From: Alphaproteobacteria bacterium
GTDB lineage: Bacteria > Pseudomonadota > Alphaproteobacteria > M2410
Assembly (NCBI GenBank): GCA_006226415.1
Contig: SBGZ01000075.1
Location: 1-51,010, forward strand
Reading direction: 5' to 3'
DNA: 51,010 nt
The notes beneath the pieces were generated by a model. The model did not search any database, had not been told where the DNA came from, and saw nothing but the letters and a program-made list of their open reading frames with translations. Below are positions 20,737-28,836 of the stretch, piece by piece. A program made the translations under genes and the position numbers. Every line of letters starts with the position of its first letter. The first letter of the stretch is position 1.

Positions 20737-21915
20737 ATGGCTAGCACTGGCGGTTTTCAGTGGGATGACCCACTCGCCCTTGACACTCAATTGACTGAAG
20801 AAGAACGCATGATCCGCGATAGCGCCTATGCCTATGCGCAGGAGAAGCTCATGCCAAGGGTCCTGCAGGCCTATCGCAATGAGACGTTCGACCGGGATAT
20901 TATGACCGAGATGGGCGCACTTGGGTTTCTTGGATCAACCCTGCCGGAGGAATATGGCTGTGCCGGGGTCAATCACGTTTGTTACGGTCTCGTGGCACGG
21001 GAAGTCGAGCGGGTCGATTCCGGTTATCGGTCGGCCATGTCGGTTCAGTCTTCATTGGTGATGCATCCCATTTACACCTATGGCACCGAGGAGCAGCGGC
21101 AAAAATACCTTCCCAAGCTCGCCACCGGCGAATGGGTGGGGTGCTTCGGCCTGACAGAGCCTGATCATGGCTCTGATCCTGGCAGCATGAAAACCAATGC
21201 CCAGCAAACCGCCTCCGGCTATGTGCTCAATGGCGCAAAAATGTGGATCACCAATTCACCGATCGCCGACATTGCCGTGGTCTGGGCGAAACTTAATGGC
21301 GCGATCCGGGGCTTTATCGTCGAGCGCGGCATGGCAGGATTTTCGACCCCCAAGATTGAGGGTAAATTCTCCCTGCGGGCATCGGTGACGGGCGAAATCG
21401 TGCTCGACAATGTGGAAGTGCCGGAAGAAAACCTTCTGCCCAATATCGCCGGGCTGGGTGGGCCGTTTGGATGCCTGAACAAGGCGCGCTATGGCATTGC
21501 CTGGGGCGTCATGGGGGCGGCCGAATTCTGCTGGCATCAGGCCCGTCAATATACTCTGGACCGGACCCAGTTTGGGCGCCCGCTCGCGGCTAACCAATTG
21601 ATCCAGAAGAAGCTGGCGGACATGCAGACGGAAATCGCTCTCGGCCTGCAAGGCGCTTTGCAACTGGGGCGTATGCTGGACGCCAAACAAGGTGGCCCGG
21701 AAGCCATTTCACTGATGAAACGCAATAACTGCGGCAAGTCGCTGGATATTGCCCGGCTCGCCCGCGACATGCACGGCGGCAATGGGATCTCTGACGAATA
21801 TCACGTGATCCGCCACGCCATGAACCTTGAAACCGTCAACACCTATGAAGGCACCCATGATGTTCACGCCCTGATCCTGGGGCGGGCGCAAACGGGCATT
21901 CAAGCCTTTAAATAA
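20737..21915 (+). CDS. gcdH: Glutaryl-CoA dehydrogenase
   Basis: FAD enzyme that oxidatively decarboxylates glutaryl-CoA to crotonyl-CoA in lysine and tryptophan breakdown. 392 residues with the acyl-CoA dehydrogenase layout. Marks of the glutaryl subgroup are the [17 protein letters not shown] segment (binding-pocket Arg, near residue 94), [17 protein letters not shown], and the catalytic-base Glu in [20 protein letters not shown] near the C-terminus. AGGAG lies 6 bases before the ATG. It leads a likely four-gene unit (gcdH, CMD-family gene, enoyl-CoA hydratase-like gene, GntR regulator) with gaps of 10, -8 and 21 bases. Confidence 0.95.
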   Translation: MASTGGFQWDDPLALDTQLTEEERMIRDSAYAYAQEKLMPRVLQAYRNETFDRDIMTEMGALGFLGSTLPEEYGCAGVNHVCYGLVAREVERVDSGYRSAMSVQSSLVMHPIYTYGTEEQRQKYLPKLATGEWVGCFGLTEPDHGSDPGSMKTNAQQTASGYVLNGAKMWITNSPIADIAVVWAKLNGAIRGFIVERGMAGFSTPKIEGKFSLRASVTGEIVLDNVEVPEENLLPNIAGLGGPFGCLNKARYGIAWGVMGAAEFCWHQARQYTLDRTQFGRPLAANQLIQKKLADMQTEIALGLQGALQLGRMLDAKQGGPEAISLMKRNNCGKSLDIARLARDMHGGNGISDEYHVIRHAMNLETVNTYEGTHDVHALILGRAQTGIQAFK

Positions 21916-21925
21916 GGAGTTTCAA

Positions 21926-22525
21926 ATGGCGCGCCTCGACCCTCTTGACCGGCGGGACCTGAAAGAGCTGGAGCCCTTGTTGCAGCTTTTTGAAGCCTCC
22001 ATGGGGTTTCTCCCAAATTCGGTCCTGACCATGGCCCACCGCCCGGATGTGCTGACGGCCTTTGCGGGTCTTGCGGGGGCGGTTCTTGGACCGGGGGATA
22101 TCGATGCAGGCCTGAAACGGATGATCTCCGAGGTCGCCAGTAAGGCGGCGGGGTGTCAATATTGTGTCGCCCACACCAGTCACGGCGCCCATGCGGCCGG
22201 CGTGCCGCAGGCAAAACTGGATGACATCTGGGTTTTTGAAACAAGCCCCCATTTTACAGAGGCTGAGCGGGCGGCCCTGGGCGTGGCGATGAAGGCTGCC
22301 CAAGTGCCCAATCTTGTGGAAGATGCCGACTTTGAGGCCCTAAAAGCGCACTACAGCAATAAGCAGATCGCGGAAATTCTATCTGTCATTTCTCTTTTTG
22401 GCTTTCTCAACCGATGGAATGACAGCCTGGCGACACCGCTGGAGGATGAGCCTCTGGCCTTTGCCGAGGCCACAAACCCGGGCGGCAGCTGGTCACCGGG
22501 CAAGCATCGGGCGGGTAATGACTGA
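21926..22525 (+). CDS. Carboxymuconolactone decarboxylase / AhpD-like family protein
   Basis: 199 residues with the redox-type CMD motif: a Glu, then CQYCVAHTSH near residue 72. In AhpD and peroxidase-related relatives the CxxC pair and nearby His reduce peroxides or disulfides. It is all-helical with no signal peptide, so cytosolic. It is separated by 10 bases from gcdH with a clear AAGGAG site, and it overlaps the next gene by 8 bases, so it belongs to the glutaryl-CoA unit. A role there, such as peroxide defence beside a flavin dehydrogenase, is inference; it could equally be an uncharacterised CoA-pathway enzyme. Confidence 0.83.
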   Translation: MARLDPLDRRDLKELEPLLQLFEASMGFLPNSVLTMAHRPDVLTAFAGLAGAVLGPGDIDAGLKRMISEVASKAAGCQYCVAHTSHGAHAAGVPQAKLDDIWVFETSPHFTEAERAALGVAMKAAQVPNLVEDADFEALKAHYSNKQIAEILSVISLFGFLNRWNDSLATPLEDEPLAFAEATNPGGSWSPGKHRAGND

Positions 22526-23300
22526 CGATATCAAACTTATTCGACAGGGCGCGATTGGGCATTTGGTGTTGAACCGGCCTGACAAGCTTAACGCTCTTAA
22601 CAAAGCCATGTGGGCGGCGATCCCTGCGCTTTTGAAGGAGGCGGAGACCGACAAGGCCCTCAAAGTGCTCCTTGTGCATGGCGCCGACGAACGCGCTTTT
22701 GCCGCTGGCGCTGATATCTCTGAATTTGGTGAGGTCTTTGGCACTCGGGAAGCAGCGAAGGATTTCTCGAAAATCGTCACCGAAGCCCATGCGGCACTTC
22801 ACAATTTCCCCAAACCGACCATTGCCCGTGTCGAGGGGCGCTGCATCGGCGGCGGCTGCGGGCTGGCCCTTTGCTGTGATTTACGGTTTGCGGCAAAAGG
22901 CGCGACCTTTGGCATCACACCGGCCAAGCTGGGGCTTGCCTATCGGCTGCCAGAAACAAAACGGCTGGTTGACCTTGTGGGCGCTGCAAAAGCAAAGGAC
23001 ATATTGTTCAGTGGGCGGCTTTTAAGCGCAGAGGAATCTTTACAAATCGGGCTCATCGACAGATTGTTTGACAGCGGCGATTTGGAAGCGGAAACCGAGG
23101 CCTACTGCGCTCTTCTGGCGCAAAACTCACAATATTCCATTCGGTCCATCAAGCGCATTGTGAATCTAATCCTTGAAGGAACCCCCAAAGATACGGCAGA
23201 GTCGTTAACCTTAGAGGCAGGCGGGCCGGAAGGTGACGATTTTAAGGAAGGCACGCGCGCATTTCTGGAAAAAAGGAAACCTGTCTTTCCTTATTCATAA
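22518..23300 (+). CDS. Enoyl-CoA hydratase/isomerase (crotonase) family protein lacking the usual catalytic glutamates
   Basis: 260 residues with the crotonase fold: HLVLNRPDKLNALNKAMW, the oxyanion-hole AFAAGADISEF and GRCIGGGCGLAL. In classical hydratases the two catalytic Glu residues sit at GGGCE and FGQPE. Here they read GGGCG and FGITP, so neither Glu is present. The FGITPAKLGLAY segment instead recalls the FSMTPVNLGVPY segment that I remember for methylmalonyl-CoA decarboxylase. A crotonyl-CoA hydratase role after GcdH is therefore doubtful; a decarboxylase, isomerase or hydrolase-like activity is possible. ATG 22518 overlaps the previous gene by 8 bases. Confidence 0.85.
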   Translation: MTDDIKLIRQGAIGHLVLNRPDKLNALNKAMWAAIPALLKEAETDKALKVLLVHGADERAFAAGADISEFGEVFGTREAAKDFSKIVTEAHAALHNFPKPTIARVEGRCIGGGCGLALCCDLRFAAKGATFGITPAKLGLAYRLPETKRLVDLVGAAKAKDILFSGRLLSAEESLQIGLIDRLFDSGDLEAETEAYCALLAQNSQYSIRSIKRIVNLILEGTPKDTAESLTLEAGGPEGDDFKEGTRAFLEKRKPVFPYS

Positions 23301-23321
23301 CCCGCCAAGGAAAAAGTCCAA

Positions 23322-24092
23322 ATGGTTGATGAGAGCGCGAAAAACGAGAAGACTTCTGACAACCTCCCAAGGTACCAGCAGGTTGCCGCTGCCCTCATGG
23401 CTGACATCGAAAGCGGCCGGTGTCCTGTCGGGTCTCTCTTAAAAACTGAATACGAGCTGTGCGACGAATTTAAAGTTTCGCGCTATACGGTTCGCGAAGC
23501 CTTGCGATTGCTTTTCGAGGCGGGCCTTGTTTCGCGGCGGCGCGGCGCCGGGACGGTTGTCATCGCTACCAAACAGCCACCGACCTTCAATCATGCGCTG
23601 GATACGATTGACGATCTGGTGGAATATGCCAATGAAACGCATATTGAATTTTCGCAAGTCACGAAAGGGTCCATGCCCACGCAATTGGCCAAGAAATTCA
23701 AATTGCCATCTGGGAAATCCTGGATCTGTGCGGTCGGGCTGCGGTACAAAGACCTTGACCCGCGGCCGATGTGCGTCACCAACAGCTTTGTGGATGTGCG
23801 CCTTGAGGGCATTCAAAAATTCTTCGACAATCCGCCTAGAACTATTGCGGAAACCATCGAAGAAGAGTTTGGCGTATTGATTTCTCGCATTGAGCAATTC
23901 ATAGAGGCGGTCGCGCTCACACCCGAACAAGCCAAAGCTTTAAAGGCCGAAGCTGGAGGGCCAGGCCTTCGAATTGTCCGCCAATTTCTTGATGACGAGG
24001 GACAAACTGTTCAGTTGACGGAAAGTATTTACCCCGCCAGCCGGGTGTCGGTGTCTATGTCTTTTGACCGCAAAGACTTTAATCCTCAATAA
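23322..24092 (+). CDS. GntR-family transcriptional regulator (HutC/UTRA subfamily)
   Basis: 256 residues. The N-terminal winged helix (about residues 15-85) holds EYELCDEFKVSRYTVREALR and the wing GLVSRRRGAGTVV. The C-terminal UTRA ligand-binding domain spans about 100-245. It is co-directional with the gcdH unit (21-base gap, AAGGAA site), so it probably regulates that unit. Control of the convergent lutBC genes is an alternative. It is distinct from the window's other GntR protein, HutC (35855-36589). The effector is unknown. Its 3' end overlaps lutC by 14 bases tail to tail. Confidence 0.88.
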   Translation: MVDESAKNEKTSDNLPRYQQVAAALMADIESGRCPVGSLLKTEYELCDEFKVSRYTVREALRLLFEAGLVSRRRGAGTVVIATKQPPTFNHALDTIDDLVEYANETHIEFSQVTKGSMPTQLAKKFKLPSGKSWICAVGLRYKDLDPRPMCVTNSFVDVRLEGIQKFFDNPPRTIAETIEEEFGVLISRIEQFIEAVALTPEQAKALKAEAGGPGLRIVRQFLDDEGQTVQLTESIYPASRVSVSMSFDRKDFNPQ

Positions 24093-24747
24093 AAATGATA
24101 TGTTGCCGGCGTGGACCATGGGCGCCCATATACATGGTTTGCCCGATATCGGCAGAGCGCGATGGACCGGAGAGCCAATTGACCGTGCGCGGCATAGGTC
24201 CTGACTGGCGAAGGCGCTCCCAGGCCTCTTCATAGGAACCAACCAGATCGCTCTTTCGCACGATGACAACATGATTATCGGGCACAAAATTGAGCGTTGT
24301 CGGGGTCTGCGGGCCGGAGACCGCGACCATCGTGCCGGTTTCGGCAACCGCTACCGCCACAGGCGTCACAGACACTTCATCATCGGCGCGGGCCGGACCT
24401 TCGCGGCGCTCCAGAGAGGGGCCCTCTTCCCAAGGCAAGGCTGACAATTTTTCCGAAGGTGACATGACCACCTTGGCCGGCAAATTGTTGTCACGCAGAA
24501 AATCGGACACTGCCGCCACAGCCTCGGTTTCCGATTTGACACGCACAATGGTACAGGCTTGCGCCTTGGCGCGTGTTTCGAAGAAATCAACGCTCTCGCT
24601 TGAAGGCAATTGTGCCCGTGCGGGAATCACACCGCGGCCCGGATTTGCCAGCCGCTTTTGCAGGACGTCCTTTTGCTCGGGTGTACGTAAGTCCGCCCGG
24701 ATGCCTGTACGAATGCGGCCCAGGATGCGCTCTCTTGAGGTGCTCAT
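24079..24747 (-). CDS. lutC: Lactate utilization protein C (LUD domain)
   Basis: 222 residues of the LutC/YkgG family, part of the cytosolic iron-sulfur complex that oxidises L-lactate to pyruvate. Family features are VAVAETGTMVAVSGPQTPTT followed by FVPDNHVVIVRKSDLVGSYEEA (both about residues 125-175), a pattern shared with the LUD domain of LutB. The start overlaps the lutB stop in ATGA, so the two are coupled; an upstream in-frame ATG at 24780 lies inside lutB and is less likely. No lutA is adjacent. Confidence 0.9.
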   Translation of the reverse strand: MSTSRERILGRIRTGIRADLRTPEQKDVLQKRLANPGRGVIPARAQLPSSESVDFFETRAKAQACTIVRVKSETEAVAAVSDFLRDNNLPAKVVMSPSEKLSALPWEEGPSLERREGPARADDEVSVTPVAVAVAETGTMVAVSGPQTPTTLNFVPDNHVVIVRKSDLVGSYEEAWERLRQSGPMPRTVNWLSGPSRSADIGQTMYMGAHGPRRQHIIFIED

Positions 24748-26162
24748 GCGCTGCGTCCTTCCTTTTGGGCCTTTTTCCATGCGCTCTGGAAGGTCTCTCC
24801 TTCAGGGGCGGGCATGTCACGTGACAGCGTCCAGCCGCTCAGGAACGGCAGCGATTTAAACGCACCGCGGTTGGCGCCCCAGGCACCGAGCGCTTTCATC
24901 ATCCAGGCCGCGCCCAGGCTGTAGAGCCACGGGCGGCGGGCGAAAAAGGCCCAAAAGGCCAAGCCGCTGCGCTCGCCAACCGTCCCAAAACCCTGGCGAT
25001 GGGCCTCGGTGCGCCAATGGCGCAAAATTTTCGGGATCGGTATTCTGACCGGACAAACCGCCTCGCAGCGACCGCAAAGGGTCGAGGCATTGGGCAGATG
25101 TGCCGCCTCCATTGTGCCCAGCAGCAAGGGATCCAAGGCAGCGCCGATGGGCCCCTGATAGACCCAGCCATAGGCGTGACCGCCGATGGCACTATAGATC
25201 GGGCAATGATTGAGGCAGGCTGAGCAGCGGATGCAGCGCAAGACCTCCTGCACCTCGGTGCCGAGGTATTTGGACCGACCCGCGTCTAACAAGACCACAT
25301 GAAACTCGTCCGGGCCATCAAGATCATCAGCACGTCTGGGTCCTGTCGAAAGTGTGGTGTAAGCCGTGATTTCCTGACCGGTCGCGGATCGCGGCAGCAC
25401 GCGAATGAGCTGGGAAAAATCCTCCAGGGTCGGCACGACCTTTTCAATGCTGGCACAGACGATATGCACCTTCGGTAGGGTCTGGGTCAGATCCCCATTG
25501 CCTTCATTTGTGACAATGACTGTCGATCCGGTTTCGGCAATCAGGAAATTGGCACCGGTAATGCCGACATCGGCGGCAAAATATTTTTCACGCAGGACTT
25601 TGCGGCCTTCCGCCATCAAATCCTCGCCCTCGGTCCATCGCTGCGTTTTGTGGTGTTCGTAGAAGAGCTCCGTGACCTCTTCCTTGGATTTGTGAAATGC
25701 GGGTCCGATCAAATGGCTCGGCGTTTCGCCCGCCAACTGGATGATATATTCGCCCATGTCGGTTTCGATGGGCTCAATTCCATTTGCTTCAAGATGAGCG
25801 TTGAGACCCATCTCTTCGGTGATCATGGACTTGCCCTTGGTCACCGTCTTGGCACCGGCTGTTTGGCAGATCTTCAAAACCGTGTCGCGCGCCTCTTCGT
25901 GCGTTTCACACCAGTGAACGTGCCCGCCTTGCTCAATCACTTTCGCCTCGAAGGCTTCAAGATAGAAATCAAGATTCTCAAGCGTGTGATTTTTGATGTC
26001 ACGGGCCTGATCACGTAGCGCGTCAAACTCCGGCAGATTGGCCATGGCCATGGCGCGGCCAAGCGGCAGAACCTGGAGAATGCCCCCGAAAACCCGTTTC
26101 AGATTCTCATTTTGAAGCTCGGAGTGAACATTCTCCTTAAAGCTGCTGGTGGTCGATTTCAT
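24744..26162 (-). CDS. lutB: Lactate utilization iron-sulfur protein LutB
   Basis: 472 residues. The N-terminal LUD domain (about 55-290) has the GANFLIAETGSTVIVTNEGN signature. A ferredoxin-like region follows with two 4Fe-4S motifs, CIRCSACLNHCPIY and CGRCEAVCPVRIPIP (about residues 300-375). It passes lactate electrons through the LutABC complex. ATG 26162 has AAGGA six bases upstream and is preferred to a TTG at 26180. It is followed by lutC with a 4-base overlap. The 125 bases upstream are shared with divergent copA. Confidence 0.93.
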   Translation of the reverse strand: MKSTTSSFKENVHSELQNENLKRVFGGILQVLPLGRAMAMANLPEFDALRDQARDIKNHTLENLDFYLEAFEAKVIEQGGHVHWCETHEEARDTVLKICQTAGAKTVTKGKSMITEEMGLNAHLEANGIEPIETDMGEYIIQLAGETPSHLIGPAFHKSKEEVTELFYEHHKTQRWTEGEDLMAEGRKVLREKYFAADVGITGANFLIAETGSTVIVTNEGNGDLTQTLPKVHIVCASIEKVVPTLEDFSQLIRVLPRSATGQEITAYTTLSTGPRRADDLDGPDEFHVVLLDAGRSKYLGTEVQEVLRCIRCSACLNHCPIYSAIGGHAYGWVYQGPIGAALDPLLLGTMEAAHLPNASTLCGRCEAVCPVRIPIPKILRHWRTEAHRQGFGTVGERSGLAFWAFFARRPWLYSLGAAWMMKALGAWGANRGAFKSLPFLSGWTLSRDMPAPEGETFQSAWKKAQKEGRSA

Positions 26163-26249
26163 GCCCGGTCCTTTTTTCAATCACTATAGGTAAAATTCGG
26201 CTGAAAACGAGCGTTTTTGACGGGCTGCCTTGGTCGAAATCATAAGGCC

Positions 26250-26282
26250 TTGACCTTCTAGTGACTGGAAGCCACATATAAG
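26250..26282 (+). promoter_or_regulatory. CueR-type copA promoter, apparently leaderless
   Basis: The -35 element TTGACC (26250-26255), a 19-base spacer and CATATA (26275-26280) match the overlong MerR-family architecture. Overlapping the spacer is the dyad ACCTTCT-N7-GGAAGCC (26253-26273), very close to the E. coli copA CueR site, which I recall as ACCTTCC-N7-GGAAGGT. Transcription would start at about 26287-26288, the A of the copA ATG, implying a leaderless message. A cueR gene lies at the end of the same operon. Confidence 0.7.
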
Positions 26283-26287
26283 GTGTC

Positions 26288-28450
26288 ATGACAACGACCG
26301 CCCCCCAAAACGAACTGCACCACTTTCGCCTCAAAATCGACGGCATGTCTTGCGCCAATTGCGCCAAGTCGATCGAAAAATCCTTGCGCACGGTTCCGGG
26401 CGTGGAAATGGCGCAGGTCAATTTTGCACTTGAGAAGGCAGATATTCGCACGACCAGCGAAACGACGACGGAGGCGGATCTGATCCGTGCCGTTGAAGCA
26501 GCCGGATATGAGGGGCGTGACTGGCGGGAGGCGCAAAAGGGCGCTCAAGCGCCAAGCACCGGCCTTGGCGAAGGCACGATTTTGTTGCTCTCCATCCTGC
26601 TTTCTCTGCCTTTAGTTTTGCCGATGTTGCCCATTGGGGTCCCCATGGTGCCCCCACTTATGCAGCTCGCGTTTGCGGCGCCGGTTCAATTTCTCATTGG
26701 CGGCCGCTTTTATCTGGGCGCCTGGCGCTCGCTGCGATCAGGCACGGCCAATATGGATGTGCTGGTTGCCCTGGGTACGAGCGCTGCCTTCTTTTACAGC
26801 CTCTATCTGGTCAATGTGCCTGGTGCGCATCTTTATTTTGAAGCCTCGGCGGTGATCATCACGCTGGTTCTTACGGGCAAGTGGCTTGAAACGCGCGCCA
26901 AAAAAAGCGCGGCAGAAGCCTTGCGCCTTCTCTCTCAATTACGACCGGAAATTGCGCACCTTAAGCGCGGCGACGGGTTTGTTGATGTCGATGTGGAAGA
27001 AATCCTGGTCGGCGACATTGTTCTTGTGAAGCCTGGCGAGCGCGTGCCGGTGGATGGAGATGTTCTTTCTGGCGCGTCGGAAATGGACAATTCCCATGTC
27101 ACCGGGGAAAGCGTTCCGGTGGCCGTTGCGCAGGACAGTAAAGTATATGGCGGCGCCGTTAACGGCGCAGGCGCGCTGGAGATTGCAGTCACAGCCGGTT
27201 TTGAGCATTCGCTTTTGGGCCGGGTCATTCAACTCACCGAAGAGGCTCAATTGTCCCGGGCGCCGATCTTGCGCCTTGTGGACCGTGTCTCGGCGATTTT
27301 TGTGCCGACCGTCCTGATCGTTTCAACACTCACCTTCGCGGGCTGGTATTTCGGCGGCCACAACTTTGAAACATCCCTCTTGCCGGCGATTGCTGTCCTG
27401 GTGATCGCATGCCCCTGTGCACTTGGGCTGGCCACGCCGACAGCATTGGTGGCTGGTCTTGGCGTTGCCGCCCGCACCGGGGTCTTGATCCGAGACATGG
27501 AAGCGATTGAGCGCGCGGGCGGACTGACAACAATCGTTTTTGACAAAACCGGCACGCTCACGGTGGGGCACCCGGAAGTCACCCATATTGACGGGGAGGA
27601 CCCCCTGGAAGTCTTGCGTCTGGCCGCCTCGGCTCAAATCCAAAGTGAGCATATTATCGGCCGGGCCCTTCTCGGCGCTGCCGCAGCAAAAGGGATTATC
27701 CTCCCAAACGCAGAGAACTTTGACTATGTGGTTGGCGAAGGCGTTTTTGCAAAAGTCGAAGACGCCCCCATTGCGGTTGGAAACAGTGCCCTGATGCAGC
27801 GCGCGGGCGTCTCGCTTGAAAGTACGACCTCTCAGGGCAGCGATGGCACGCAAATCTTTGTCGCGCGCCACCACAAGCCACTGGGGTCGATCACCCTTAC
27901 CGATTCCCTTCGCCAAGAGGCGGCAGGCGCGGTCAAACTGCTTAAAGCGCGCGGCCTTAAAACAGCGCTCCTTTCCGGTGATCGTCCCGACATTGCCCGC
28001 AAAGTGGGCGATGAACTCGGCATCGATGTTGCGCAAGGCAGCATGAAGCCAGATGAAAAATTGCGCTGGATTGAAGAAGCTCAGGGGGCCGGGGAGCGCA
28101 TTGCCATGATTGGCGATGGCATCAACGACGCCCCTGCCCTCGCCAAGGCGGATCTGGGTATCGCCATGGGTGAAGGCACCGATATCGCCATGGCGACAGC
28201 TGACATTACGCTTTTGCGGAATGATCTTGAACTGATCGCCCGCTCTCTCGAAATCGCTCAGGCGACGCACCGGAAGATCTGGCAAAATCTCGGCTGGGCC
28301 TTTGTCTATAACATCATCGGCATTCCCCTTGCCGCCCTTGGCCTTTTAGCGCCGACCTTTGCCGCGGCGGCGATGGCGCTTTCCTCCATCAGCGTGGTCA
28401 GCAATTCGTTGTTGCTGGCGCGCTCCAAGCCGAAGGAGGCCTTAAGATGA
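26288..28450 (+). CDS. copA: Copper-exporting P1B-type ATPase
   Basis: 720 residues in the inner membrane, exporting Cu+ from the cytosol. One N-terminal heavy-metal-binding domain has GMSCANC (about residues 19-25). About eight transmembrane helices follow, with the ion-path CPC motif in VIACPCALGLATPTAL, the phosphorylation motif DKTGTLT and the hinge MIGDGINDAPALAKADLG. No ribosome binding site precedes the ATG, consistent with the leaderless promoter. cueR follows with a 4-base overlap, giving a self-contained copper response. It differs from the second ATPase here, CcoI (41695-43869), which serves oxidase assembly. Confidence 0.96.
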   Translation: MTTTAPQNELHHFRLKIDGMSCANCAKSIEKSLRTVPGVEMAQVNFALEKADIRTTSETTTEADLIRAVEAAGYEGRDWREAQKGAQAPSTGLGEGTILLLSILLSLPLVLPMLPIGVPMVPPLMQLAFAAPVQFLIGGRFYLGAWRSLRSGTANMDVLVALGTSAAFFYSLYLVNVPGAHLYFEASAVIITLVLTGKWLETRAKKSAAEALRLLSQLRPEIAHLKRGDGFVDVDVEEILVGDIVLVKPGERVPVDGDVLSGASEMDNSHVTGESVPVAVAQDSKVYGGAVNGAGALEIAVTAGFEHSLLGRVIQLTEEAQLSRAPILRLVDRVSAIFVPTVLIVSTLTFAGWYFGGHNFETSLLPAIAVLVIACPCALGLATPTALVAGLGVAARTGVLIRDMEAIERAGGLTTIVFDKTGTLTVGHPEVTHIDGEDPLEVLRLAASAQIQSEHIIGRALLGAAAAKGIILPNAENFDYVVGEGVFAKVEDAPIAVGNSALMQRAGVSLESTTSQGSDGTQIFVARHHKPLGSITLTDSLRQEAAGAVKLLKARGLKTALLSGDRPDIARKVGDELGIDVAQGSMKPDEKLRWIEEAQGAGERIAMIGDGINDAPALAKADLGIAMGEGTDIAMATADITLLRNDLELIARSLEIAQATHRKIWQNLGWAFVYNIIGIPLAALGLLAPTFAAAAMALSSISVVSNSLLLARSKPKEALR

Positions 28451-28836
28451 ACATCGGAGAAGCAGCTGAGCGCTCGGGCCTTCCGCCCAAGACCATTCGC
28501 TACTATGAAGAAATTGATCTTGTCATCGCGGACCGGCGCGAAAATGGCTATCGCGACTATAGCGATGTCCATATTCACAAGCTTAGTTTCTTAAGGCGGG
28601 CGCGCGGTCTGGGCTTTTCAATTCCAGAATGCCGCCTGCTCTTGTCTCTCTACGAGGACACGGACCGATCAAGCAGCGATGTCAAGGCACTCGCCCTTTC
28701 CAAGGTTGCTGAAATCGACCAGAAAATCTCTGAGCTCGCTGGATTGCGTCAGACGCTTAAGACCTTATCGGACAAATGCCACGGTGACGATCGGCCCGAT
28801 TGTCCCATCCTGGATGACTTGTCGAAAGCCCCTTAA
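28447..28836 (+). CDS. cueR: MerR-family copper-responsive regulator
   Basis: 129 residues. The winged helix (NIGEAAERSGLPPKTIRYYEEIDLV) opens the protein, followed by a dimerisation helix and a C-terminal metal loop KCHGDDRPDCPIL. The two Cys are 8 residues apart, as in CueR Cys112/Cys120. The Ser before DVK (SSSDVKAL) matches the residue linked to monovalent-ion selectivity in CueR. It overlaps copA by four bases (ATGA) and probably activates the promoter at 26250-26282. Its stop overlaps that of the convergent MscS gene (TTAA). Confidence 0.93.
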   Translation: MNIGEAAERSGLPPKTIRYYEEIDLVIADRRENGYRDYSDVHIHKLSFLRRARGLGFSIPECRLLLSLYEDTDRSSSDVKALALSKVAEIDQKISELAGLRQTLKTLSDKCHGDDRPDCPILDDLSKAP

